Shown: positions 12,506 to 24,832 of the stretch, in pieces
Layout of the letters: each line of letters opens with the position of its first letter
Numbering within the stretch: the first letter of the stretch is position 1
Translations under genes and position numbers: made by a program
Source: Botryotinia globosa
Taxonomy: Eukaryota; Ascomycota; Leotiomycetes; Helotiales; Sclerotiniaceae
DNA length: 64,000 nt
Direction: 5' to 3'
Assembly: GCA_014898425.1 (NCBI GenBank)
Contig: RCSZ01000003.1
Span: 1,922,001-1,986,000 of the forward strand
The notes under the pieces: model-generated
The model's input: the letters and a program-made list of their open reading frames with translations, nothing else
What the model was told of the DNA's origin: nothing
Databases searched by the model: none

Positions 12506-12759
12506 TGATTTGTATTTAGCGGGTGAATGAATTTAAAAGTTTCTTATTACTTTCTCGCTTTGCTAGCTAGGCTATTAATAACATAATTCGCGCGGGCAAA
12601 TCATTGCCGTACATGGTTTTTGCTGCGGTAATTCACCACCTTAAATATTCTTCCACTGTTTATCGATTCCTTTTGAAAATTCACAGCAACACATATCCCT
12701 CTCAAGTGTTCATATCTATTCTGACTCGAAACCACAACACAACAATCGTCAACATCAAA

Positions 12760-13968
12760 ATGGTCCAGAAACGCACTATTGAGGTTGTGATACCACAAAT
12801 GTCGTGTCAAAGCATTAACTCAACTACAAAGTCAAAGGAAGTGGTATCCAGGACCACTCCAGTGACTTCCCTGGCCACGATTGACGAAGACCAAGATTTA
12901 TGTAGTTCTAACCGTTCACGTCGCACGGATGACGAATTGCAGAGCAAGTTGAATCATGGCAAAATGTCTTCGATGTCTAGCTTGCTAGGACATTTCTTTT
13001 CCGGGGCCCGAGAAGAGGAAAAGGAAAAGGAAGACGCAGAGGTAGTCCATGGCGACTGTCCTTCACATCACACGAACGATCACCTATTCAACTGCGGTGG
13101 AGATAATTGCCAAACATCAGCCACTTCTCGCGATAGAAGAGAAGGGGAGATTAAACGCGAGGTGGAAAATACGTATCGATCAGACGTCCAAGTGAGATTC
13201 GAGTTGGATAGCCATGAGACTTCGATAACCGAGCCCGTGTCTAACAAAACGACTCCCCAGATGACTCCTACTTCTTCAATAGTCGATGGGATGGAGGGAA
13301 ATCTCATTGATCTCTACGATGACAATAACGATGATGGTGATGATGACAACCCTCTCAGCCATACAGGCGAGGAATTCCTCTCCGATGAATTCGAACCCCA
13401 TCCATATCCACATCCACATCCACATGCAAATGCACATCCCGCACCCAAACCAATCATCATCTCACAACATCCTCGCACACGAACAAAAGCCGCTGTTACA
13501 CCTCAGCCAAACCATCCCGCTCATCCCCCAAACACCACATTCACATCTCCACACATAATCCCCCAGCACGAAATCTTCCTGCACACACTCCCACCCCCCC
13601 ACGCATCGGTCCCGCAAATCCGGATGTGGATCGCAAGCTGGTTTTCCGGTCGGGAGATCGCCATTTCCATTCCGTGGGAGGACGAGGGTGTTGGTCTACA
13701 GCGCTATATCGATGGTATTTCGTGGAGTGGCGATGATATACATCATGGTAGTTGTGGCAGTTTGGAGAATGATATGAGAGGATGGATGTTAGGGGCGTAT
13801 GCGAGACCGATGGTCAGGGATATTGAGAAGGCGAGGAATATGGAGAGGGCGAGGAAGTGGGAGGTGGCTGTGGGGAGATTTGCGGATTTTCTTTATGGTG
13901 CTGTGGTTATGGGGGTGGTGGGACTGGTTTTGATGGTTTTGGTGCCGTGTCCTTGTCGGAGGTATTGA
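12760..13968 (+). CDS. Unknown protein with C-terminal membrane anchor
   Basis: A single exon of 402 residues from the ATG at 12760, which sits in a good context (CAAAATGG); the in-frame extension upstream looks like leader sequence. I do not recognise a family. The protein is polar and acidic for its first 220 residues, then has a His/Pro-rich stretch (repeated HP dipeptides, residues about 210-225). A more ordered region (RMWIASWFSGREIAISIPWEDEGVG, from about residue 288) is followed by a basic/acidic helical segment. It ends in one hydrophobic helix (GAVVMGVVGLVLMVLV) just before the C-terminus, the layout of a tail-anchored protein. There is no signal peptide. A member of a fungal lineage-specific family is likely. 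Confidence 0.7.
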   Translation: MVQKRTIEVVIPQMSCQSINSTTKSKEVVSRTTPVTSLATIDEDQDLCSSNRSRRTDDELQSKLNHGKMSSMSSLLGHFFSGAREEEKEKEDAEVVHGDCPSHHTNDHLFNCGGDNCQTSATSRDRREGEIKREVENTYRSDVQVRFELDSHETSITEPVSNKTTPQMTPTSSIVDGMEGNLIDLYDDNNDDGDDDNPLSHTGEEFLSDEFEPHPYPHPHPHANAHPAPKPIIISQHPRTRTKAAVTPQPNHPAHPPNTTFTSPHIIPQHEIFLHTLPPPHASVPQIRMWIASWFSGREIAISIPWEDEGVGLQRYIDGISWSGDDIHHGSCGSLENDMRGWMLGAYARPMVRDIEKARNMERARKWEVAVGRFADFLYGAVVMGVVGLVLMVLVPCPCRRY

Positions 13969-14574
13969 TTCCTTCTTGCTTCGTCGTGGACATATGGAAT
14001 CCATAGCCCGGACCTAGTGCATTTTAGAATTTGCTTGAGGTATCGGTTATTGAGCGATACGAATGTTGCAAATATTAAGGGTCTCGAGGTGGTGTATCGA
14101 AAGAGGATAAATAGAGAGAGTTTCTGTCAATTTAGTTTGTGCATCACAAGTGTATGGTACCTGGCATCCTTTCAAAAAGAGAAAACGATTCTGCAGAAAT
14201 GTCAAATTGGGTAATTTATTTAGTGGTAGTATATACATATTTGAAAATATGCTTGAGAAATAACCTCATCATCTTGTTCAGAGATTGAAAGAGAAGAAAG
14301 TGTTTAGAAACGCCTCCTGATGCCAACAACTATCCACACAAGCCGTGAAGAAAAAAGTATTGTATTGTATCGTCAATCATAACCAAACGAATCTTTTTAG
14401 CCAGCTTGTTACAAGTAGCAAATCATTAAACCCCACTCGAGCCCTATTAAAGCCCTAAGATATCGCATTTTTAAAAGACAGGCGGGAAAGAAACGATGCC
14501 CGCTAAACGCCATCCTGCCCTAGATATAACAGTACATAGAAACTGTGCTACTGTTTATTAAATATATTAGCAGT
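13969..14574. other. Intergenic between convergent genes
   Basis: The 3' flanks of the preceding unknown gene and of PEX13. AT-rich, nothing else seen. Confidence 0.6.
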
Positions 14575-16038
14575 TTATGAATAGAACTGGCTCTTTTGGA
14601 AACTTTCCACTCCAATGTCCCCTGCCTTTCCCGCTACTGCAGGAGGGGCCGCCAATGCCTTTACTTGATTGGCATTGGCGATACTTGAACTAGTCATAGT
14701 ACTAGTTCGACTCCCACTTTGACTTGCACTCTTGATTTCGGCGATAGGTTGACCAGGTCGTCTGGCTACTTCTAGGTATACACCCGGAAGGTATCCCATG
14801 CGACCATCACGAGCACGACATCGCCACCATTCTGATGGATTGCCCATGGGATCACTCTTGCTAATCACTGCCACTAAATCTCCTTTCTTGACTTCCAGAT
14901 CTACACCTTGAACTGCTGCACCGGATTCGGGGGTAAAGTCGTACAAGACACGGCAGAAATCGAGTTTCGAAGGGTCGAGTGGTGCGGGGACAGGCTGGCC
15001 ATCAGGGCCCATCAGTTGACCTGATGCAAGTAGTCGTTTTTGCTCCTCTTCTTGTGAGGCGGCGAGAGCTTTGATCATCTTACCCATGAGATATGGGAGA
15101 CCAAAGGCAGCTGCTATGAAAAAAAGGAAGGGCTTTTTGGATGGACGAGGTGGAGAACTACCGTCTGGCAGTATTTTGCGGCCTTCGAAAGAGGCGAATG
15201 CGGAAGGTGTTAAGGAGGTGGCATCTACAGGCATGGGCCGACCTGTGATCTTTGCAAAGAGAGTGCGTATCCAGCGCATCATGGTAAATATTCCTAGGAT
15301 GGATCCCAGACTATTGCGCAAGTTTCCGAGCTGCTCAGCAACAGATACCATTGCTGTAATTGTCAGTAAAGAAGGCTTTGAATAATGTTTTCATGGGAGT
15401 CCGCCTACCAAAAAAACTAGAGTGTGTAGCCATGTATGTGCTCTCAAGCATCTGAGCAAATCCTCCAAATGCACCAACTACACTTTCAATTATTTGGAAA
15501 GTAGCTTGCGTGCTCTGCGTGAAGCCTTGCGTTAAGCTATTGGGATCATTTGGTCCCATCCCTCCCATGTTTCCATACATCCCGCCCATGCCTCCACCAT
15601 ACATAGATCCATAGCCTCCCATACCCCCATAACCATAACCTCCCATACCCCCCATTCCTCCCATTCTTGAATAGGGTGATGAGTAAGATCCCATACCTCC
15701 CATACCATATGGCGAAGCTCCTACTGCTCCCATCCTATTTGCGCCGTATGGTGAGTATGCGGATGCGTTTTGATTAACGGTGTTCGTAAGCGTCGATGGT
15801 CGTTCGGGTATGGCTGGTGCGCCCGAGGTACTAGCAGATGTAGACGATAAGACCGATGGCCCAGCAGAACTTCCCGAGGTAGCAGCAGTAGTAGAAGTCA
15901 TGGCTAGGCGAAGAAGATCAAACGTTAGCGGGGATTAAATAAGAGACAAATGTTATCTTATAGATACTAACCAGGGCTTGGAAGCGCAGTGCTAACTGCA
16001 GCGCCACCTCGTTCCCAAGGTTTGGGCGGTGAGGCCAT
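14575..16038 (-). CDS. PEX13: Peroxisomal docking protein PEX13
   Basis: Three exons on the minus strand, 16038-15972, 15903-15409 and 15353-14575 (introns 68 and 55 nt), encode 446 residues. The first exon supplies the family start MASPPKPWERGG. Residues about 60-130 are rich in Tyr, Gly and Met (repeated GMGG/YG). Next come the conserved NSLTQGFTQSTQATFQIIE and MLESTYMATHSSFF segments, a membrane helix (LFFIAAAFGLPYLM) and, at about 315-395, an SH3 domain (CRVLYDFTPES ... WWRCRARDGRMGYLPGVYLE). In the family Pex13 sits in the peroxisomal membrane with Pex14 and accepts the Pex5/Pex7 cargo receptors. Length and order are typical. Confidence 0.95.
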
Positions 16039-16832
16039 GATAAATTATTCGACACAAACAATGTCGTCCAGACTGCGCCGATGTACCTACACAGACGGTG
16101 AAGATTGTATGGCAGTGAAAGGGATGAGTTTGGGTCGCAAAGTTGACGGATTTGATTGATGAGATTAAATGATTTCTAATGAGATCCAAGCTCGTGATGG
16201 CCGATGAATAAAGAAGGCTAAGCCTGTGATAGTAGAATTTTGCGGGGGGCTGTTTGAATCGGATTGGCTAGAAGAAGTATTTGTTCGGTAGATAGGTCGG
16301 TAGGCAGGTAGGAGGTACAGTATGTTTTGATTGAAAGCGGATTTGGAAGTGAAATTACAATGAAGAAATTGATGATCGAATATAGCTCCAAAAGGGGTGA
16401 TTTTTGCAGAATTATTATAGATGAAGATTGTTTGATTGTTTGAATTCCATTCCATATCGAGGTTGGGAATGAAATTCATCAAAGACGCCCGACCGACGCT
16501 CATGCCCGAAATTCGCTTCTGGGCTAATGATAGACCTCGGTATTTCGGTCAAGGGAGTTTGAGTCAGTCTACCTATCCACTTGCATGATCTTTTCATTAC
16601 CTAGGTACACTCGAGATAGTTATGGCTGACATATGATATTACAAAGGTATTGTAGGTAGATGATTATTACATTTACAAAGTATAATCTGGGTGCTGGTAA
16701 TGTAGAAGCACATATCATCACGTTCACGTTGCAGATGTTAGGTAAAATTGATAGAATTCAAATAATATCAATCGCGTTCACATCTGCAAACTTTGAAAGT
16801 CTTCCCCTTGAGCTATCAAGTCTCTGAAGACT
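16039..16832. other. Intergenic, PEX13 5' flank and NmrA-like 3' flank
   Basis: No gene seen. Contains several CCTACCT/AGGTAGG-like short motifs that recur between genes in this window. Confidence 0.55.
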
Positions 16833-18233
16833 TTACTTCAATTCAGCAAAGGCTGGATTCTCGGCGATGAACTCCTTCCATGTTGTCAATTTGTCCACCA
16901 AGATCTAAATAGGATATTAGTATGAGTATCCAAGAAAAGATGCCTTTAGAAAACCTTACAGAATGGCTCTCGTCCAAAGAATCACCTCCATAATAGCCAA
17001 ACTCGTTCAACAATCTCATATTCTGCAACAATTCCTCTTGAGCGTCGTCACTCATGCCAAAACCCTTGAGGATGTTCTTGTAGACTTCATGGGGAAGTTC
17101 AACATTGTCGGCTCCTTCGCTAGCGGCAGGATACTGTTCCGTGAATTCCTTCAAAATCTGGGTCAAGGTGTAATATTTGGTGGCACCGTAAATACGCTTT
17201 CCAAGAACCTTCTCTCTATTGAGAAGGATACCTTTGACGAATTTACCAGTGTCCTCAGCTGTGACATATTAGTAAGTAATTCTTACGTATTCGGATAGCA
17301 GCAGTACTCACCAGCAGCAAGAAGTGGGACAGAAGCTGAAGCTGGGATTGGGAAGGCAAGCTTCCATTTGTTGTCAGGTGGTAATTTTTGCAACATTTGG
17401 CCAGGAATATTGGACATGTAAAATCCGGCCAAATAGAAAGTCGCTGGGATTCCGATCTTTCTGACATATTCCTCAATATGGGCCTTGGAGTCAAAATGTG
17501 TGACCTTGGGAAGGGCTCCTTTGGAGACTGTGAGAGACTGGTCAGTTTGAAGTCCTCGTTACACGTTGGAGCAACTAAAGTCATGTGAGAGCTTTGAAAT
17601 GCCCAAATAAAGATGAACGGGGTAGGATATTAGATTTCTCGAGACACATAAAACAATCAAAGACAAACAAGACAGTAATGAAAACATGGAATTTGAGATG
17701 TAGAAGGGAAGAGTGGCGGGTAGAAAAACTTACGCTCCGTAATGTCCAACAAGGAACTCCAAATGAAGTGCTGAACACCAGCTTCCTATAAACAGATAAA
17801 ATTAGATTCGGGTTCTCTCACGCTAATGTGTTCAGTGGCCAAGGATCTCATACCTTTGCAGCATCTGCAATTGCAGTTCCTTGCTTCTTCTCTACGTCGG
17901 CACTTTGGCTCTCCCAAAAGTTGGTGACGGCAAAGACAGCATATGCTCCCTTCAGTGCAGCTTTGAGAGACTTGGCGTCATTCAAATCTGCCTATAGATA
18001 TTTGTTAATTCTGAACAAAGGAGTGTAGAAGCTATTATGGAACTTACAGCAAATGTCTCGGCACCGAGAGCCTCGATCTTCTTTGCAGCAGGCTTGGTTA
18101 CATCTCTGGTGATGCCTCGAACTGCCCAGCTCTCCTTCAATTTAGGATCAGAGAGAATGCTTTGAACAACTGAGCCACCTTGTGCTCCTGTAGCTCCGAA
18201 GACGACGAGCAACTTCTTATCACTGGAAGACAT
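16833..18233 (-). CDS. NmrA-like NAD(P)-binding family protein
   Basis: Six exons on the minus strand: 18233-18048, 17991-17854, 17785-17734, 17527-17312, 17258-16960 and 16904-16833. Introns are 56, 68, 206, 53 and 55 nt and the product has 320 residues. All phases agree. The N-terminus holds the Rossmann nucleotide-binding motif VVFGATGAQGGS (glycines 13-20). Later segments AVFAVTNFWE, HFIWSSLL, THFDSKAHIEEYVRKIGIP and FYLAGFYMSN are characteristic of the NmrA/HSCARG group. The C-terminus has LTTWKEFIAENP. Members bind NAD(P) as redox sensors or act as atypical reductases; NmrA itself represses the nitrogen regulator AreA, but this protein is not close enough to assign that role. The 206-nt third intron is longer than its neighbours. 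Confidence 0.9.
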
Positions 18234-19838
18234 ATTGATTGTTGGTTTTGATGTTGATTTGGGAAAATCGATGGTGTTGTTAGTTGGAAAGAGGGGTAAA
18301 AGTGGTGGCACAAAGGCTGCAAGTAAGATTTTAAGAGGTGAAGATTGGATTGAGTCAAAGATATCTGAATCTGGAAATGGAATGTAGTATTCCGTTCCTT
18401 CCTACCTGGAGGTACTTGTAAGAAAATTCGAGCATACCTACCTTTACCCAAGATTGTGCTGCTCTGATAAGCTCGCTCTTCGGTATAGATTTCGACTGCG
18501 GGTAACGACGACTGCGGTTAATGACGATTGTGAATGAGCTACATGTCACCCCGCAAATGGCTTACCAAAATCTTAGCTACCTACTGAGTAGATAGCTAGT
18601 CGTGCTTAGATAGTAGAGCGTTGATGGAATGAACCTTTCGAAGCTCTTGGTAATTCGGGGCCAAGAGGGATGAGATGGCACAGGGAAAAGGTAGAGCTGC
18701 TTTCTAGAGTCAAGGTCGATGTTGTCGGGTTTCAATGTTACTAATAATGCATTTGGGAATCTCGCTCTTTCGCGTTTATATCACGAGAAAGAAGTGTATG
18801 TGGATTACCTAATATTAATTGATTATCAAGCTTCAGATTTGCCAAGCGATTAATTGTAGGTTCTTCTTCTTCTTCTTCTTCTTCTTCTTAATACTTTACA
18901 TTTTCGGCCCCCATCGACTCTCATCGACTCTCATCGACCCTCGTCAATCCCCCTTGGGAGATTGAATAAGGATAATGCGTCGACGAATGGAAGCAGTCTA
19001 GAAAAGCAACACAACGCCGTATGTGGGCTTTACCTTGCCTTGCCAAGCTCAGCTTTCTCCAAGTTCCTTTGCCAGCTGCTTATCAATTACGTTACTCTGT
19101 TGGGCAACGATGCTATTCTTGCAAACCTACCTCATTGATTTCTTGTGATCCCTCGTGCGTACAATATCTGATTTAATTACTCAGATATATCGGATTTGCC
19201 TTGGAATCCGCCTTACCTTTTTCGAAGCAAGTGCTTGTGGTCCTAATGTCAGAGCATCAGCATTACTGTATCACCAATCTGGGGCAGTACGTTAAGGAAG
19301 CAGGCGCTTAAAATGCACCAATGAGCTCGTCCATGTAGTAACCTTCAAGCATCGAATTTTTCAGAACCAAACTGCCGGATTTCATCCCCGCCATCTTCAA
19401 TAATTCTTTGGCCAGCAGTGTGTCTCATGGTGCGATTAAAGTTGAGTGCAAGCAAAATAAATATAGATATGCCCGGATTGAGGGTCCTGTCGCCCCTAGC
19501 GATGAACGTTGTAAGGGGGCCAAAGATTGTCAAAATTTATTGGGTATACACGCTTCGAACTCAAACGCTACCCTGTATTTTCGCGGGTCTGCGTCTAATC
19601 ACCATGCGTTTATGTGATGATGGTGCAAGTTTCTCAATGAGTCTTGGGGTCGATTCGACGAGGAAGAGCTTCACAAAAAGAAGTTGTTCCCGTGTTCGTC
19701 GCACAAAGCTTTTCCTGTTGAGTAGCTTGCTTTCATTCTATAATATCATCATCGGCAGATACTTCATAGGAGGCTATTTGTAACTTTATTTCCACAAGCG
19801 AAATAAATCACGCAAATCGTAGGAGAACTAAAGCCATC
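18234..19838. other. Divergent intergenic region
   Basis: Lies between the starts of the NmrA-like gene and the membrane glycoprotein gene. It contains a (TTC)n tract at 18861-18889 and repeated CATCGACTCTCATCGAC sequences just after it. No gene supported. Confidence 0.55.
18861..18889. repeat. (TTC)n microsatellite
   Basis: Uninterrupted TTC repeats, nine to ten units, in non-coding DNA between two divergent genes. Confidence 0.9.
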
Positions 19839-22420
19839 ATGACAACTGGAAATACTCATTCTGGATCTCCTACTTCACCAACAGCACCATGGGTTCAGCA
19901 GTCAGGTAGAGCTGGTACACCAACTAGTGTTTATTCAAATACCAATTCCCCTACATTAGGAGCCTCATCTTCCCCGACAATATCAACATCTTCCAGTCCG
20001 CAAGTAGTTACACCCCCTAGGAGTACTAGCCCAACGATATCTCCCATATCATCAAATATTTCATCGCATTCCAGCCTCCCTAGCTCTCAAAACCAAACGA
20101 TACCACCTAAGACTCCAAATTCCGTTCTTTCGAAATGGGGAATTGGATGGGAAACACCAACGATAATTATATCATGTTACCTACTCGGTATGTTTCTCTA
20201 CATAATTAGATAATTCGTATTCTGATCATTCTCATCTGTAGCTCTCGCAACCGCCCTCCTTCACTTGTTTTTATTCATCTACATCTCAGGTAAAGCAGCC
20301 GACGGAAAAGACAGAGTTGCTCCTCAGACGTATATCTCCACAGCGTCTAACATTCTCGCCAATGCTTTCTCATTCTTTCTTAAGACGGCCTTGGCCACAT
20401 CTTTTGTTCAGTATTTATGGCGTCTTCTGCGTGCTCAAAGCATGAAGATATCCACGATCGATACTCTTTTCGGATTAAAGTCCAATCCTTTCCAGATATG
20501 TACAGGGGCTGCTATTCGTGCTGCTCCTGTTCTGTGTGTGTTGTCTATAATGATGGCTAGTATGACAGTTGCAGTCAGTTTCCCTCCCGGTGCTATCAAT
20601 GTTGTTACAATACAAAGGACATCGTATAATTCGGTAGTGGTTCCAACATTTAATGCATCATTTGTGAGTTTTCATCGCCACCCGAATACCCATCGAGCAT
20701 TTTCGGCTAATCACAATCTATTAGATGGGAAATGGTTCTGGCTTGGCCGCTAACCAATATGCTTTGGCTGTGTTATCACCGATATCTGAGAGTACAGATG
20801 GATCTGTATCTGGATTTAATTCTAGGTGAGACTTTCTCAAACTCTGCTTTAGTAATCAACCTCTAAAAGAATCTCTAGCGGTTTATTAACCGGAAAACAC
20901 TCCAATTTGCTTCCCCGCCTCGCTTTTCAAACAATGATCACAGGACAAGCATTTGATCAACCTTCACCCTGTGGCGTCAATTGTTCCTTTGTGATAGAAT
21001 TTGAGGGCCCAACGCTTGACTGCAACTCATCCAGCACCAATATCACATCCAGTGTCACTCTCAACTCGACGACCTTACATCCAGAATTTACAATCTACTC
21101 AGGAAACTGGTCTGATCTCACACTTGCTACGCCTGTGCTTCGACATAAACTTTACAACGGAACCTATACGAATGCACATTGGCAAAGTAGCACATTATCC
21201 CTGCTAGATACAGAAGTAAACACCGTTGATGCCAACTCCATCAATGAAACCTTGACCTTGAACACATCCATGATACAAGACAACCTCTATTGTACCCCTG
21301 GCCGCGCACTCTACACCGTAAATAACACCTACATCTCCAATATTCTCACACGCAACGTCACCACCACCTTTATTTCGCCGCTAACAAATCTTGTGCTGCA
21401 CACACACAACAATTCCGTCATTGTGCCTGGCTTCACAAACGTTTCTGGAATTACTAGCGGATACTATTTTGGCAGCAACCCTGCAAATTGGAGCGCTGAA
21501 GCTCTGGCCTATTATCGGGATTTGAACATGATGACAATTTTGGATACTATGTTTTACTACCTCGCTGGAGAATTCACAGCGTTGCCGGCTGTTCTCCTTG
21601 ATAATGATAAGGAAAGGGCGGTAGATGCTATTGATGCCACGGGATGGGGGGAAGATTCGCCAGGATTTGGGAACGCTGACAATTGGAGTTCTGGAGGTAT
21701 GTTTCAGTCCAATGATTAATCCTTGTCCTTTCCTAATCCCACCCTCAAACTTAAACGCTAACTCATGCCTCCCCAGCTCTTAACGGCACAATCATCTCCC
21801 GCACTCCTCTCAATACAGCTTTTACACACTACACCACTAACTCCTCTGCAAACCCCTCCTTCGTCGTCACACAAAACGCACTCAACGCCCTCCTTCAAAA
21901 CATCACCCTGAGCGCCTCCCTCTCCTATTCCCTCTGGTCCAACCCCACCAACACGAGCATGCTCACTCTCCACAACATCTACTCCTTCTCGCAACCCCTC
22001 AACCTCCTCCTCCCCTATTTTCTCTCTCTATTCCTCTCCCTCCCCTTCCTCATCCTCGGTCTCTGGGCTCTCGTCCAAAACGGTGTCGCAGCCCAAGACG
22101 CAAATTTCACACAACTGCTCTGCACCACTTCCTCCCTCTCCGCACCACCCCCGACACCCGGATCATCAAATAGAATCTCCAGCATGGCTATCCCATCGCA
22201 GCTCCGAACTCTTACCCAAGCGGCCTGTCTGGGAAACACAGAGTCACTATCGAAACCTCTCAAGGAGTTGCGTATTCGTTATGGCGAGCTGAAGAGTCCG
22301 AACGGAAATCCAGGGATGGGAAATAGCATTCCCATGGTGGATATTAGAAGAGCGGGCTTTGGGCTTGAGAATGAGGTGGAGCCGTTGGTGAAGGGGGGAA
22401 ACTATGGTGTTATGGTTTAA
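19839..22420 (+). CDS. Large multi-pass membrane glycoprotein, function unknown
   Basis: Five exons, 19839-20187, 20242-20663, 20725-20825, 20879-21696 and 21777-22420, encode 777 residues; all junctions are in phase with introns of 53-80 nt. The N-terminal ~100 residues are Ser/Thr/Pro-rich and probably cytosolic. A membrane helix at about 107-133 is followed by the segment LRAQSMKISTIDTLFGLKSNPF, recognisable in a large family of uncharacterised Ascomycota membrane proteins. A second helix lies near 205-225. A long segment of about 400 residues follows with many N-x-S/T glycosylation sites, consistent with an extracytosolic domain. A last helix at about 640-666 precedes a cytosolic tail. 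Such proteins are sometimes labelled 'formylmethionine deformylase-like', a name I see no catalytic evidence for. Confidence 0.85.
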
Positions 22421-24154
22421 TGTTTCTTTCGCTCTTTATGAGGAAGGGGATGGATGGATGGATTATATATGATTTGATGTAAAATGCAGTAGATGTATTA
22501 GGAATCATAACTTCCCCAGTAGCAATTAATGAGGTAATTAGGATCCGGACGGTAGACTCTGGAGTATAAAGTCTAGATCATTCTACGAATGAAGAATTCA
22601 CGAATGGACAAAAGATGGAGAAGAAGGAAGAGACAAAGTACCGTTCTTCCTGGAATATTGTACATACTCAAGAATCAGAATATTTTAATTTATAAATTAT
22701 ATTCTCACGTCAATCTAGTCTGGTCCAGTCTACCTAGTCTTATATTTCAATCCAATACGAAAGTTAAAGATCCCATCCCATCTCATCCTAATTTCTCACC
22801 ACATCCTCCATCAAGTCTTATAAACTGTCGCTGCATCGTTGTAGATATGAAGCTCAGGTTTTCACATTGCAATTCACGGAATCTATTGGACCAGAGTTTT
22901 ACAGCCGTGAGTAATCAACCCACTCCTTAATGGTTAGACAGAATGCAGGTAGATAGCTATGACGTCACAGAATCATTGTCAGGCACCCAATAAACTCACA
23001 TCTACCTGAGTAGTTGGTGATGCTAGCCGAAGCATGCTAACCTATTAATAGCTCTCCTCAATCTTGAGTCCTTTAGCGTCTCCTTCCATTCAACAATCTC
23101 CACTTACCCAAACCCATCCGATCAAACCCCCTCAGTATAACATCCTTAAATGACAAACTCAAAAGCCGCTCCGAGTTCCCTATCTTATACAAGAATACAC
23201 TAGATGCCAAGCTAGCGGAAACAGACTCTAACGATTCCAACACAATATAGTAATAAGTCCGACTTCTCATTCGAAATATAACAAGTCGCTATATCCAAAC
23301 AGGACGTACATATTCTATCATGCTATACAAATATGATCTCCATAAGCTATAGTATATATGCGTGCAAGGCACTAGACTGATAACTGCAGAGCACCCTGCG
23401 CAGAATAGATTAGTGAGTCAAGTACTGCATACAAGAGAAATGGGTGTTCCTTCTCAGAAAAATAGGGATATAGAAGAAGAGAAGAGAGATAATCCAGAGT
23501 TAGAAATCGCATCTACCTTTGATGGAAATATCTAAAGCAATCTTTCTTTTTTGGTCAAGGAAATCCGAGCAGTATGGACTCTCTCCCCAAGTATCCCTAC
23601 CGTCCAGCGTCACAACCTAAGCGCATTCTCACCCAACTCGCTCTATCGGAGTTCGTGATCCCGAGTTCTGCCTTATTGGGCTGTGGATCTTGCGATACCC
23701 TTGAGACTCGCGAGCATTAATAAGCGGAGTCGAATCGTCCAGCCACAATTCCGAGCAACATCTCAATACCATTATGGATCTTCTACTTATCTTATTAATA
23801 TAGTTTCAGTATTACAGGCACAATATCGAAAGCCTTTGTATTTTGAATCAGGATTTCGAATCCGGGTTTTCGGAAACGGGGGAGTTGATTTAAAAGGTAC
23901 AGATTGTGCCCGCTTCTAGATTTAGTATAACAAGATGGATATTTTGAAGGAAGAGATTTGAAGAGATTAATTATTATAGAAATGAAAAGGTTGTGCCATT
24001 GACATTAAAAGCGTAGAAAACGATGAAGTTTTGGGGTGAGAGAATTGAGTTTTGAGATAGTATTAAACAGGATATGGAGTGATATTGTAAGAGAAAGTAG
24101 TAGTAGAGTAGAAGACAAAGTAACTTCTATATTCAGAGGTTTTATTAAGAATGA

Positions 24155-24568
24155 TTAGAACTAATAAAAACTTACTGTCGTATCTTTATATTATAATAAC
24201 TCACTTAAAGGAACTTATTTCTGTATCTTTTTATATAAAATTTATTCTTATATCTTTTTTCAATAAAAACTTATTTAAAACAACCTATCTCTATAACTTT
24301 TCTTTAATAAACACTTATCTTTATAACTTTTTTCAATAAAAATTCAATTCTATATCTGTTTAAATAAAACCTTATTTCTATATATTTTTTAACAAATACT
24401 TATTAATAAAAACTTATTATTCTATCTTTTTTTAATAAAACTTATTCAAAAAAAAGTTAATATACCTTTATCTTTCTTCAACAAATACTTATTACTTCTA
24501 TAACATTTTTCAATAAAATTTATTCAAAAAAAAACTTATCTCTATATCTTTTTTTTTAATAAAAATGA
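24155..24568. repeat. Degenerate AT-rich tandem array
   Basis: About a dozen degenerate copies of a unit of roughly 25-40 nt, built from AATAAAAACTTATT then TCTATATCTTTTTT, run in the same orientation. Unit length varies because the T tracts vary. Almost no G or C is left. It may be a minisatellite or decayed repeat; there is no coding potential. Confidence 0.7.
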
Positions 24569-24737
24569 AGTCTAAGTTCTAGCAAGCCCTTATTCAAAAT
24601 CATCTGAATAATCTATATCTATTGTCATTAAGTCTTAATTATAGTTAGAGTCTCCAGATTAAACTATACTATATGTGTCAAGGTGCAGGTAAAGACTTAT
24701 TATATTGTACCATAAGGGTTCTAAGAGCTATGGAAGG

Positions 24738-24832
24738 ATGAGGCCCTATTATAGGAAGTAGGGCACGCTAAGGGCACACTAAGGGCACACTAAGGGTCCG
24801 TGCCTGAGGCACGAAGGCAACGTAGTTGGCGC
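24738..24832. repeat. Short direct repeats and hairpin, possible retroelement relic
   Basis: Three near-identical tandem copies of CTAAGGGCACA lie at about 24751-24800. A perfect inverted repeat GTGCC-TGA-GGCAC follows, and shortly after it TGGCGCCGTGAC, which resembles a tRNA primer-binding site. No long terminal repeat pair or retroelement protein was found, so this is weak. Confidence 0.4.
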
